From assembly GCF_001658005.1 (NCBI RefSeq), contig NZ_CP015987.1, forward strand, positions 674,001 to 738,000: 64,000 nt of DNA, read 5' to 3'. This document shows, one piece after another, positions 17,449 through 25,312 of this stretch. Position 1 is the first letter of the stretch; each line of letters starts with the position of its first letter. A program made the translations under genes and the position numbers. This DNA comes from Sphingobium sp. EP60837 (GTDB lineage: Bacteria > Pseudomonadota > Alphaproteobacteria > Sphingomonadales > Sphingomonadaceae). The notes beneath the pieces are model-generated. The model was not told the DNA's origin. It saw only the letters and a list, made by a program, of their open reading frames with translations, and did no database searches.

Positions 17449-18288
17449 ATGGGCTCTAGCTCACAGGCGGACGGAAGGTCTCGTGGACGGGGGAGTGTAA
17501 AATCCTGTCTGCGGACTTTGGAGGTCCTCGAATATTTCATGAACGCGGGCGTTCCGGCTCGTACTATCGAAATCAGCGAGGCGCTCGGTATCCCCAATTC
17601 CAGCGCGGATGAGATCTTGCGGACGCTCGCGGCGACCGGTTATCTCACCTACAATCAGGCGACTAAGCTTTACGCTCCATCCTACAAGATCGTCGCCAAT
17701 GCTTCATCGATCGAACAGAGCTTCTTCGGCGGTGGACAGATTGGCGAGATCATGGAGGATATGCGCCGTGAAACCGGAGCGAGCGTGTTCGTCACTCAGC
17801 AGAATGACTGCTGGTCTGAAAGCATCGCGGAAACGCTAGGCGATTGGAAGGCGTCGCCGGACGTAGCGCCCAGCTATCACGACCAGATGGTCTGTTTCGA
17901 ACGCAATAGTTGGCGTCCCGGCACCAATTTTGCGGCGGCGATGCTGGCGCAGCAATCCAATGTCGATATCATTCAACTCGCCACCCGGACACAGCGGCTT
18001 GGCTTTGGTCCGAAAGGGCCGACGCTGATGAAGCATCTGGTGGATCGCATAGCCCAGACGCGCAACCGCGGTTTTTCCATCTGCCGCCGCAGCCGGTCGC
18101 AGCCGGTCGATTCCATCGCCATGCCTTTGCGCGTGCCGCACGGCGTCGCTTCCTACGCCATTGGCGTTGTGGGCGATCCCTTGTTCTCAAGCGACAATGA
18201 TGTGCGGCAGATGCTGTCAGGCATGCAGTCGGTCATCTTCCGCTACAATGACGGAATCCGCCGGAGCAAGACGATCAGTATTCAATAA
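17449..18288 (+). CDS. IclR-family transcriptional regulator
   Basis: A 279-aa regulator with an N-terminal winged helix ('TIEISEALGIPNSSADEIL' recognition region at about residues 42-62, wing 'YLTYNQATKLYAP') and a long C-terminal effector domain. It is distinct in sequence from the IclR protein at 9919. Strong AGGAGG ribosome-binding site 4 bases before the ATG. Its neighbours suggest control of the divergent hydrolase and possibly the BVMO at 19075, which has its own palindrome upstream. The 3' end overlaps the end of the minus-strand cysteine-hydrolase-like gene by 7 bases. Confidence 0.8.
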   Translation: MGSSSQADGRSRGRGSVKSCLRTLEVLEYFMNAGVPARTIEISEALGIPNSSADEILRTLAATGYLTYNQATKLYAPSYKIVANASSIEQSFFGGGQIGEIMEDMRRETGASVFVTQQNDCWSESIAETLGDWKASPDVAPSYHDQMVCFERNSWRPGTNFAAAMLAQQSNVDIIQLATRTQRLGFGPKGPTLMKHLVDRIAQTRNRGFSICRRSRSQPVDSIAMPLRVPHGVASYAIGVVGDPLFSSDNDVRQMLSGMQSVIFRYNDGIRRSKTISIQ

Positions 18289-18902
18289 GGGCCGGATGGT
18301 TGCAGCGCTTGTTCGATGTCATCGGCGCTGGCGATGCGAGCGACCATGCGCAACTGGTCCCTCATGATGACTTCATGAGTGCCGGAGTCGGCCGCCGCCA
18401 CGCAATCTTCTGCGATGATCACATGATAGCCCAGATCCGCGCCAGCCATCGCGCAGCCCGCAACGGCGACATTGGTCGAGACGCCAGTAATCACGATCGT
18501 GTCTATGCGCATCCGCCGCAGCATGGCGTCGAGTGCCGTGCCGTGAAGCCCGATCAGCCCCGAACTGCGCGCGACGACGAAATCCTGCGGTGCGGGCGAC
18601 AGTTCGCCGACAATCTGCGCTTCCGGGCTTCCCGCGATCAGCAGGCGGTTTTTCCGAGCCATCACCGCGAGCAGGCTGTTGGGCTGGACGTCCGCGAAGT
18701 CTGGCCGGTGAGCGATGGTGAGGTGCCATATCGGGAGACCCGCGTCCCGGAATCGCCCGGCAAGATGGGCAATCTTGAGCAGGATGCCGCGTTCCGCAAC
18801 CTGCCCGATCAGGCCCGCGAAGCCGCCCATGCCCTGCTCCACGATCCCGCGCTGGCATTCGCTGATTATGAGGGCCGCGCGGCCATGAAGGGGAACGGCC
18901 AA
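18282..18902 (-). CDS. Isochorismatase-like (cysteine hydrolase) family protein lacking the usual Cys
   Basis: A 206-aa protein of the isochorismatase/nicotinamidase fold. The first strand reads 'LIISECQRG', where catalytic Asp is usually found but Glu is present. The segment that normally holds the nucleophile (TGVxTNxCV) reads 'ITGVSTNVAVAGC', with Ala at the Cys position and a Cys three residues later. 'AEDC' follows. Related bacterial subgroups also lack the Cys, so this may be a non-cysteine hydrolase or a binding protein. TTG start at 18902, chosen because AGGAG lies 8 bases upstream and there is no nearby ATG. Confidence 0.75.
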   Translation of the reverse strand: MAVPLHGRAALIISECQRGIVEQGMGGFAGLIGQVAERGILLKIAHLAGRFRDAGLPIWHLTIAHRPDFADVQPNSLLAVMARKNRLLIAGSPEAQIVGELSPAPQDFVVARSSGLIGLHGTALDAMLRRMRIDTIVITGVSTNVAVAGCAMAGADLGYHVIIAEDCVAAADSGTHEVIMRDQLRMVARIASADDIEQALQPSGPY

Positions 18903-18977
18903 TGTCCTGCTCCTGTCTTAAGTGTCTTTGGGAAGAAGACCATGGAAAGCTGGCGGGCAAGGCATCGTGCGGCGGCT

Positions 18978-18991
18978 CCATAGATATGGAA
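18978..18991. promoter_or_regulatory. Perfect palindrome TCCATA-GA-TATGGA upstream of the second BVMO
   Basis: A 14-base symmetric site about 85 bases upstream of the BVMO start at 19075, in the intergenic region between it and the TTG-started cysteine-hydrolase-like gene. Its half-site is similar to IclR-type half-sites, making the neighbouring IclR protein a candidate ligand. Confidence 0.35.
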
Positions 18992-19074
18992 ATGCCGGTT
19001 TGAACCTTGGTTCCTCCCGGCGGCGGGATAGACCTGCAAGCGATCAGAATAGCGTTTTTTTGAGGAGTGAGTGA

Positions 19075-21027
19075 ATGGCTGCCCAATATGCAGACGTGGT
19101 GGGGACCGCCCCTGCCGACTTAAAGGCGCGCAAGCTGCCGCTGAAGGATACGCCTGAATTACGGCAGGCGCTGGCGGAGGGCGAAATCCACACGCTGCTG
19201 ATGACCTATGTGCATCTGAGCGGTGATGAGTCGATGCTCGACAAGTTCGCTCCGCATATCAAGTCGCCCTATGCCTATCCTCCCGAAGAGATCCCAGCGG
19301 ACCTGACCGCAGAACTACGGCAGAAGCTGCTCTATGTCCTCAGCACGCCGGGTGCGGCGCTGGAGGGCGATATTGCCGAGGCGCTGATGCACCGCATGAT
19401 GACGGTCGGCCTGGCCGAGGAAGTCGCCGACGAATTCCTGCCGCTGCTCTACGACCAGATCGGTTTCCGTCCCGAAGTTCCACGGCGCCAGCGCAAGGAC
19501 CGCAAGCCCGCCCCTGCCGGCTTCAAGGTGCTGGTGATCGGCGCGGGCATGACCGGCCTTGCGGCGGGCGTAAAGCTGGCCGAAGCGGGCTATGATTGGG
19601 AAATCATCGAAAAGAATGAAGAAGTCGGCGGCACCTGGTGGGAAAACCGCTATCCGGGCGTGGGCGTCGATACGCCCAGCCACTTCTACTCCTTCTCCTT
19701 CGCGCTCAATTCCGAATGGCATAATTACCACCCGCAGGGCACGGACATGTTCGCCTACCTCAAGCGGGTGGCTGACGATTACAAGCTGCGGCCGAATATT
19801 CGCTTCAATACGCTGGTGGAAAAGCTGGTCTGGGACGAGGACGCCGCAGTATGGAACGTCACCGTCCGCAGGAAGGACGGCAGCGAAGAGGTTATCCGCG
19901 CCAATGCTGTCATCAACGGCCACGGCCCTGTCAACCGTCTGAAATGGCCTGCTATTCCGGGTCTCGACAGCTTCCAGGGCACGCGGCTGCACACCGCCAC
20001 CTGGGACACGTCGATGGACCTCAAGGGCAAGCGCGTCGGCGTCATCGGCACGGGTGCCAGCGCGGCGCAGCTGATCCCCGCCATCGCCAAGGACGTGAGC
20101 GAGCTGTATGTTTTCCAGCGCAGCCGCCATTGGGTAATGCCGAGCCCAGCGGGCGACGATGAAGTCACCGAAGGCGTCAAGTTCGCCATGCGGCACATCC
20201 CGCATTATCTGGAATGGTTCCGCTTCCGCATCTACTGGTACGCCGCCGACGGGCTCTATCCCAATGTGCTGCTCGATCCCGAATGGCCCGAGGATTCCCC
20301 TTCGGTTTCCGCAGTGAACGAAGGGATGCGCAAGTTCGCGGTCGGCTATATCGACAAGATGTTCGCCGATCGGCCTGACCTCAGGGAAAAGCTGACACCG
20401 GACTTCCCGGTCTTTTCCAAGCGCATCATCCTCGACCGCGGCCCCTATTTCCCGACCTATCTGGAACCGCATGTCCATCTTGAGCAGTCGGGCATCGAAA
20501 AGGTGACGCCCAAGGGGCTGCTGCTGAAGGATGGACGCGAGATCCAACTGGACGTGCTGATCTGCGCCACCGGCTTCGACGTCGCCAACATGATGGGCGA
20601 TCTGGAAATCGTCGGCATTGGCGGCAAGCATCTGCGCAGCGAGTGGGGCACGGAAGATCCGCGCGCTTATTTCGGCATGCTCATCCCCGGCTTCCCCAAT
20701 TATTTCCACACGGTCGGGCCGAACAGCGCGCCCAACCATGCGGCCGGGCAAAACCTGATTTCCGAGCGTCAGGTCAATTATGCGATCGAGTGCCTCGATT
20801 GGGTCAATGCCAAGGAAAAGAAGGCGCTGCAGCCCACCAAGCCTGCCTTCGACGCCTGGCAGAAGAAGGTGGAGACCCAGATGGTCAAGATGATCTGGAG
20901 CCATCCGCGGGCCTACAGCTATTACAATAATAGCAAGAAGCGGAATTTCCTGTCTTGGCCGTGGCGGCTCATCGACTTCTGGAATGAATGCCGCGGCCCG
21001 CGCAAAGAAGATTTTGAATTGCTATAA
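19075..21027 (+). CDS. Type I Baeyer-Villiger monooxygenase, HAPMO-like with N-terminal extension
   Basis: A 650-aa flavoprotein monooxygenase. An extension of about 150 residues precedes the FAD-binding GAGMTG (156-161), 'GGTWWENRYPGVGVD', the BVMO signature F300-x-G-x3-H-x3-W-D and a second nucleotide fold 'VIGTGAS'. It differs clearly from the BVMO at 8019 (the signature ends WD rather than WP), so the two probably oxidise different ketones or successive intermediates. The ribosome-binding site is TGAGGAG. It stands alone between convergent or divergent neighbours and ends at a strong hairpin. Confidence 0.92.
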   Translation: MAAQYADVVGTAPADLKARKLPLKDTPELRQALAEGEIHTLLMTYVHLSGDESMLDKFAPHIKSPYAYPPEEIPADLTAELRQKLLYVLSTPGAALEGDIAEALMHRMMTVGLAEEVADEFLPLLYDQIGFRPEVPRRQRKDRKPAPAGFKVLVIGAGMTGLAAGVKLAEAGYDWEIIEKNEEVGGTWWENRYPGVGVDTPSHFYSFSFALNSEWHNYHPQGTDMFAYLKRVADDYKLRPNIRFNTLVEKLVWDEDAAVWNVTVRRKDGSEEVIRANAVINGHGPVNRLKWPAIPGLDSFQGTRLHTATWDTSMDLKGKRVGVIGTGASAAQLIPAIAKDVSELYVFQRSRHWVMPSPAGDDEVTEGVKFAMRHIPHYLEWFRFRIYWYAADGLYPNVLLDPEWPEDSPSVSAVNEGMRKFAVGYIDKMFADRPDLREKLTPDFPVFSKRIILDRGPYFPTYLEPHVHLEQSGIEKVTPKGLLLKDGREIQLDVLICATGFDVANMMGDLEIVGIGGKHLRSEWGTEDPRAYFGMLIPGFPNYFHTVGPNSAPNHAAGQNLISERQVNYAIECLDWVNAKEKKALQPTKPAFDAWQKKVETQMVKMIWSHPRAYSYYNNSKKRNFLSWPWRLIDFWNECRGPRKEDFELL

Positions 21028-21034
21028 GGGGGGC

Positions 21035-21058
21035 AGGGCGGCCGTTTGCGGCCGCCCT
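21035..21058. terminator. Strong hairpin after the second BVMO
   Basis: Perfect 10-base arms AGGGCGGCCG / CGGCCGCCCT with loop TTTG, between the BVMO stop (21027) and the stop of the convergent gene at 21076. It lacks a long T-tract, but its position supports bidirectional termination. Confidence 0.6.
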
Positions 21059-21075
21059 CGTTCGCTTACCAGCCG

Positions 21076-21867
21076 TTAAAGCTGGTCGGTATAGGTGTCG
21101 GTGCCCACGACGGTGGGCATGAAGGGTGAGGCGATGACGATCCTGCCGATCCCACTTTCCTCGATTGCCCGGCCGAGTGGCACATAGGCGCTGTCCCAAA
21201 CGGCCTTGGGATCTTCAACCGAGAAGCTCAGGAACACAGCGCGGTCATTGGCCTCGATCGGCACATCCTTCGGACTGGTGGGGTCGAGCGGCAGCGGCGA
21301 TCCACTGAGCGCCACATCCCCCGGCAGATTGCGCGCGCGCAGGAAGTCCGAAAGGTCGGCCGCGCTTTTCCCGGTATTGAGATCGACGATGAAGGCGACC
21401 ACGCCGCCATAGGCGCGGTCGAGCGCCAGTTCGATCGGCATGGCGCTGCCCGGCGCATTATACTCGGCGTCGAAATTGTAGAAGCTGGTGTGGATGTGGT
21501 CTCGTTCCTTGAACATGCGGCCAGTCGCGTGCAGGTCATTCACTTGCTTCACCGCCCAAGCGTCCCAATCCTTGTGATGCCCGTCCAATATCCAATAGAG
21601 CGCGAGATAGGACCCCTTGGCCAAGTCTATGCTGCCGGACCCGAAGCGCTTCGCCTTTTCCGCGCGGGTGGCGACATAGCGGCCGCCTGCCACCGTATAG
21701 GCGCCGATCATGCAGCCGCTGTAGAAATGGTCGCGCTCATACCATCGATTATAGGCCGCCTCATATCCGGGGCGCGGCTCGACCATAGTGAAGAGCAGCG
21801 ATCCCAGGCGGATCGGCCGGTCGGCGCGAGGAATGTCGGCTTTGCTGAACAGGGCTTCGCTCGTCAT
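21076..21867 (-). CDS. Conserved hypothetical protein, possible dimeric alpha/beta-barrel
   Basis: About 263 aa, with no enzyme motif I can name. The N-terminal half has 'LLFTMVEPRPG' and a highly patterned 'YNRWYERDHFYSGCMIGAY', followed by 'GGRYVATRAEK'; this 'WYERDH' layout recalls EthD/dimeric ferredoxin-like barrel proteins that act on small ligands. The C-terminal half repeats a similar strand pattern ('AVFLSFSVEDP'), suggesting a duplicated barrel. The ATG at 21867 follows AAAGGAG. It lies downstream of the epimerase-like gene on the same strand. A role in binding or isomerising a catabolic intermediate is inference only. Confidence 0.7.
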   Translation of the reverse strand: MTSEALFSKADIPRADRPIRLGSLLFTMVEPRPGYEAAYNRWYERDHFYSGCMIGAYTVAGGRYVATRAEKAKRFGSGSIDLAKGSYLALYWILDGHHKDWDAWAVKQVNDLHATGRMFKERDHIHTSFYNFDAEYNAPGSAMPIELALDRAYGGVVAFIVDLNTGKSAADLSDFLRARNLPGDVALSGSPLPLDPTSPKDVPIEANDRAVFLSFSVEDPKAVWDSAYVPLGRAIEESGIGRIVIASPFMPTVVGTDTYTDQL

Positions 21868-21968
21868 CAATCTCTCCTTTTGGAAATGGCGTGATTGAAG
21901 GGCAGGCGGAGCCTTCGTCAAAGCAGGGCAACGCCTGTTCCGGGTCAGCGGAAAGGTCGCTGGTCTTG

Positions 21969-22874
21969 CTACCGCCCCGCCAGCGCGCGATAGGCAGGGT
22001 GGCCTACATCAGAGAGGATATTGAGATGGCGGGGCGTCCAGCCCAGTTCGCGCCGTGTTCGCGGACTGCGAGAACGGCTGCAGGTCGCCATGCCGATCAG
22101 CGTTTCGAACTTGCCCCAGCGGCGAACGCCTTCGGCGAAATCCACGCTGTGTGCATGGACGCCAAGGTCGCGGGCCACCGCCTCGGCCAGCATGCGATTG
22201 TTCAACTCCCCAGCGACGGCATGGTAGAGCGCGCCCGCCATGCCTTTCTCCAGCGCCAGGCGATAGACCTCCGCCAGATCATCGACATGGACATTGGAAT
22301 AGAGGTTTAGCCCTGCGCCCAGATAGGCGACATCACTGTTGCGCACGGCATCCGCGTAGAACATGCGCAGATGGCCGCAGCCGCCATGGCCCCAGATCAT
22401 CGGCGGCCGAACCACCATTGCGCGGACGCTGCCCGATGTTCCCGCCTGCCGGATCATCGTTTCGGTCACGAGGCGATATCCGATATATTTGGACGGTATG
22501 AAAGGGTCGTCTTCGGCGAAGCTGTCCTCGCTCCACGCCCCGTCCGTCCTTTGGGACAACAGGCCGGTGCCACTGGTGAAGAGAAAGCTATGCAACTTGC
22601 CGTCCATCGCCTTCAATAGCGCCGCGATCGTGTCGAACTCCTCCTGCAGCATGAGCTGGGCGGCATAGATGGTCGCATCATGTTCGCGCATCATGTCGAT
22701 GACGGCGTCCAACTGGCTAAGGTCGCCGCGCAGCGGTCTGACGCCCTCCATCACCAGGGCCGCATCGCGATCGCTGCTGCGAGTGAGGCCGCTGACCCGA
22801 TGCCCCGATGCCGTGAGGTGACGGGCAATGTGCGACCCGAGATAGCCGGTCGCGCCGAGGACGAGAATGCGCAT
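21969..22874 (-). CDS. NAD-dependent epimerase/dehydratase family (extended SDR)
   Basis: A protein of about 301 aa with 'VLGATGYLGSHIAR' at the N-terminus (the GxxGxxG loop of extended SDRs), 'TSGTG' as the Ser segment and 'YIGYRLV' as a possible Tyr-x3 region with Arg in the Lys position. The substrate could be a keto or hydroxy compound rather than a nucleotide sugar. The ATG at 22874 follows GGAAGGA; the longer frame has no such site. It lies upstream of the hypothetical gene at 21076, with a 101-base gap. Confidence 0.78.
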   Translation of the reverse strand: MRILVLGATGYLGSHIARHLTASGHRVSGLTRSSDRDAALVMEGVRPLRGDLSQLDAVIDMMREHDATIYAAQLMLQEEFDTIAALLKAMDGKLHSFLFTSGTGLLSQRTDGAWSEDSFAEDDPFIPSKYIGYRLVTETMIRQAGTSGSVRAMVVRPPMIWGHGGCGHLRMFYADAVRNSDVAYLGAGLNLYSNVHVDDLAEVYRLALEKGMAGALYHAVAGELNNRMLAEAVARDLGVHAHSVDFAEGVRRWGKFETLIGMATCSRSRSPRTRRELGWTPRHLNILSDVGHPAYRALAGR

Positions 22875-22985
22875 CGATTTCCTTCCGCTCATGTACAAGC
22901 AGCAGGACCGGCATAGCGGTCAATCGACCCGAGCGCACCTTCCGCCAGCCCGGAATGCTCCCTTCGGCTGTATCAATCCAACTTT

Positions 22986-23013
22986 TCCGTCCGGGATGAG
23001 CTTGTCGAAGCCC
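22986..23013. repeat. Partial REP-like element
   Basis: The string 'CGGGATGAGCTTGTCGAAG' is the core half-site of the sphingomonad-type palindrome also seen at 40909-41014; the mate arm is not visible here. It lies in the 247-base stretch between the epimerase and SDR genes, which otherwise holds only the hairpin at 23057. Confidence 0.4.
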
Positions 23014-23056
23014 ATCTATTCTTTTGCAAGACAGGTGAAGTGTTGACGATTGAAGC

Positions 23057-23075
23057 GAGGCGAAGGGATCGCCTC
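23057..23075. terminator. Hairpin downstream of the SDR at 23122
   Basis: GAGGCGA / TCGCCTC arms with a 5-base loop, 47 bases after the minus-strand SDR stop codon. No T-tract; a weak terminator or RNA-stability element. Confidence 0.35.
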
Positions 23076-23121
23076 AAACAAACGAACGAAAATTCAGGGT
23101 CAATCCGAGGTGACGCGGGTT

Positions 23122-23868
23122 CTAAAGCGTATTCACCATATGACCACCATCCACGACCAGTTCAGCACCGGTGATATAAGCGCCAAGGTCTGACGCCAGC
23201 AGGAGCAACGCGCCGTCCAGATCCTCCGGCTGTCCCAGGCGGCGTTGCGGAATTCTGCCGATCAGCGCTCTGCCCGCGTCCATTTCCCAGAACGCAGCGT
23301 TGAGTGGCGTCGAAATATAACCTGGACATAGCGCGTTCACGCGAATGCCGTGGCGCGCCCATTCCAACGCCATGACCTTCGACATCTGCACGACGGCAGC
23401 CTTAGAAATGGCGTAGGAGCCGACCTGCGCCGCTTGACGCAGCCCAAGGATCGACGCCACGTTGATGATGCTGCCCTGACGCCCGGCCGCAACTATCGCC
23501 TGCGCCGCACCGCGCGCTACCAAATAGGTGCCACGCGCATTGGTATCCATGATGCGGTCCCATTCCGCTTCGTCCTGATCGAGTAGAGGGCCGCCGCCTG
23601 CCACCCCCGCATTGTTGACCAGAATATCGACCGCACCCACCTGTTGCCACAGCCGGTCTATGGACGAGGCGTCCTGCACGTCCAGCGCCATGGCGCGCGC
23701 ATCGGGAAGGGACGCTGCAAGCGACTGAAGCAGATCGGTCCGCCGCGCTGTCAGGATTAACCGTGTCCCCTGGGCAGCGAGCGTCCGCGCGAAATGCTCG
23801 CCAAGCCCGCTGCTCGCGCCGGTGACGAGCGCCGTCTTCCCCTCAAGGCCGAAGCTGGGAAGCGTCAT
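23122..23868 (-). CDS. SDR family oxidoreductase
   Basis: A classical short-chain dehydrogenase of about 248 aa. Cofactor loop 'TGASSGLGEHFA', 'NNAGVAGGG', Ser in 'INVASILG', Tyr-x3-Lys in 'YAISKAAV', and C-terminal 'LVVDGGH'. The ATG at 23868 places the first strand correctly, but no clear ribosome-binding site precedes it; an in-frame TTG at 23922 is the alternative. It follows the putative oxygenase at 24134 on the same strand, with a 265-base gap that contains a hairpin, so it is probably a separate transcript. Confidence 0.86.
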   Translation of the reverse strand: MTLPSFGLEGKTALVTGASSGLGEHFARTLAAQGTRLILTARRTDLLQSLAASLPDARAMALDVQDASSIDRLWQQVGAVDILVNNAGVAGGGPLLDQDEAEWDRIMDTNARGTYLVARGAAQAIVAAGRQGSIINVASILGLRQAAQVGSYAISKAAVVQMSKVMALEWARHGIRVNALCPGYISTPLNAAFWEMDAGRALIGRIPQRRLGQPEDLDGALLLLASDLGAYITGAELVVDGGHMVNTL

Positions 23869-24090
23869 GCCGCTAGCGCCAGCGGCGCTTCGGCGGGATA
23901 ATTGCTCGGGCTGATCGCACAAGGGGCGGCCAGCGTGGCGATGAGGCTGGGTCAGTCATAGGTCTGTTGGCACCGTGAAGGACAATCCTGAAGCAGCTTC
24001 GGCGGGGTGATGATCGGGGTGATGGAACGGCGACCATTGGACTTGCTCCTTCTATTCCTCACCTTTGGTTTAACGCGTTTGAACGTCTGC

Positions 24091-24116
24091 GCCGACCGCG
24101 CGAGAACGCGGCCGGC
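24091..24116 (-). terminator. Hairpin after the putative oxygenase gene
   Basis: Ten-base arms with one G-T pair (GCCGGCCGCG / CGCGGTCGGC on the minus strand) and a 6-base loop, starting about 18 bases past the stop codon at 24134. It separates that gene from the SDR at 23122. The T-tract is poor. Confidence 0.45.
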
Positions 24117-24133
24117 TCTTCGTCAAGCCTGCA

Positions 24134-25180
24134 TCAGGCCGCCAGCACTTCTTCCGGTTCAGGCGGGAAAATCGAAGGCTTGCCCGGGTCATAGGTCTGG
24201 ACCAGCAGCGTGATGAACTGCTTGTCGGTCAGCGGATCGGTCGGTACTTCGAACGTCAGGCCGCGCGCCCGCAGGTCGGCGATCAGCATGTCGAACACCT
24301 GATCATGCCCGATGTCGTCGGTGTGATCGAGGGACTGCTTGAGTTCGGTGTAATCCATGAAGATGTCCGCGCCCCAGTGGATCAGGAAGCGGAACTCATC
24401 TTCCGGAATCTTCTGGATCACCTTGCCGTCAGTGGTGATCTGCCAGCCATTGGGGTCTTCAGGGTCCGCGCTCATCTGCGAATTGATCGCCAGGCCTTCG
24501 GGCTGGCGCATCGACGACGGACCGACGGCTTCAGCCGTGTGGTACATCATTTCATTTTCGACGACGACGGCGCGGCTCCACATCGGCGCCTTGATCTGGG
24601 CGGGCTGAGCCTTGGGGCCGTTGGGCCAATAGTTGAAGCCGCCGCCGATCTTGCCCTTGTAATACCAGGTGATTACCTGCGCCTTCTTCGCGCGCCAACG
24701 TTCGAACAGGCCCGATTTCACCATGATGTTCATCAGCCAGACCGGCGAGGTCTGCATGGAGATGCCGCGGAAGCGGGTCGCATCGACGTGCGGCGTGTCG
24801 CTGCCGCGTGAGGGGCCCTGAATGTTGAACAGCATATTTTCGGGACGGGCATATTCCGCCTTCCAATAGCCGCGCACGAGGTCGAGGAACTTGGTGTTGA
24901 AGAAGCAATCCTCGATCTCGGGATGCTGGACGGTCGATCCTTGCGCGAAATAGCCGCGGAACACGGGCGACAGGAACATGTCCCAGGTCGGCTTGAACCC
25001 CGCAGGTATGCTGCCCGACGTGGTCGCGACGACTTCCTCGGGGGATTTAAAATGCTGCGCTAGGATCAGCGACCAGGGTCCGTTTTCCCGAACGACGTTC
25101 AGCATCCGGCTGTGCTGGTCTTCGCTATAGGCGCCCTCGATGATCTGGGGCGGGGCGACGGGGCGGAATTGGGTGGTCAT
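24134..25180 (-). CDS. Putative Fe(II)/2-oxoglutarate-type oxygenase, uncharacterised family (copy 1)
   Basis: A 348-aa protein I do not recognise as a named family. It is a clear paralogue of the gene at 56256. Both conserve 'PHVDxTRFRG' (here His131-x-Asp133), a second block 'VVENEMMYHTAEAxGPS' (His214) and an Arg 11 residues later (Arg225). This H-x-D...H...R spacing is the iron and 2-oxoglutarate signature of double-stranded beta-helix oxygenases. A conserved C-terminal 'RFLIHWGA' also stands out. Soluble, no signal peptide. Ribosome-binding site GAGGAG before the ATG at 25180. The acyl-CoA ligase upstream on the same strand may share a transcript. Confidence 0.65.
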   Translation of the reverse strand: MTTQFRPVAPPQIIEGAYSEDQHSRMLNVVRENGPWSLILAQHFKSPEEVVATTSGSIPAGFKPTWDMFLSPVFRGYFAQGSTVQHPEIEDCFFNTKFLDLVRGYWKAEYARPENMLFNIQGPSRGSDTPHVDATRFRGISMQTSPVWLMNIMVKSGLFERWRAKKAQVITWYYKGKIGGGFNYWPNGPKAQPAQIKAPMWSRAVVVENEMMYHTAEAVGPSSMRQPEGLAINSQMSADPEDPNGWQITTDGKVIQKIPEDEFRFLIHWGADIFMDYTELKQSLDHTDDIGHDQVFDMLIADLRARGLTFEVPTDPLTDKQFITLLVQTYDPGKPSIFPPEPEEVLAA

Positions 25181-25312
25181 TCAATGCTCTCCTCGTTCTT
25201 ATGAACGTTGAACTGGTTTGGATTGGCAGCCTGACTGCGCGCAGGCCCCATCGGCATGCCGACCCTATCTCATCTGCCCGGCAAAGGCAATATATGACAA
25301 CGAGCGATGTAG

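Noticed and set aside
19315..20904. Minus-strand frame of 529 codons opposite the second BVMO
   Set aside because: Antisense shadow; the BVMO fingerprint is in the plus frame.
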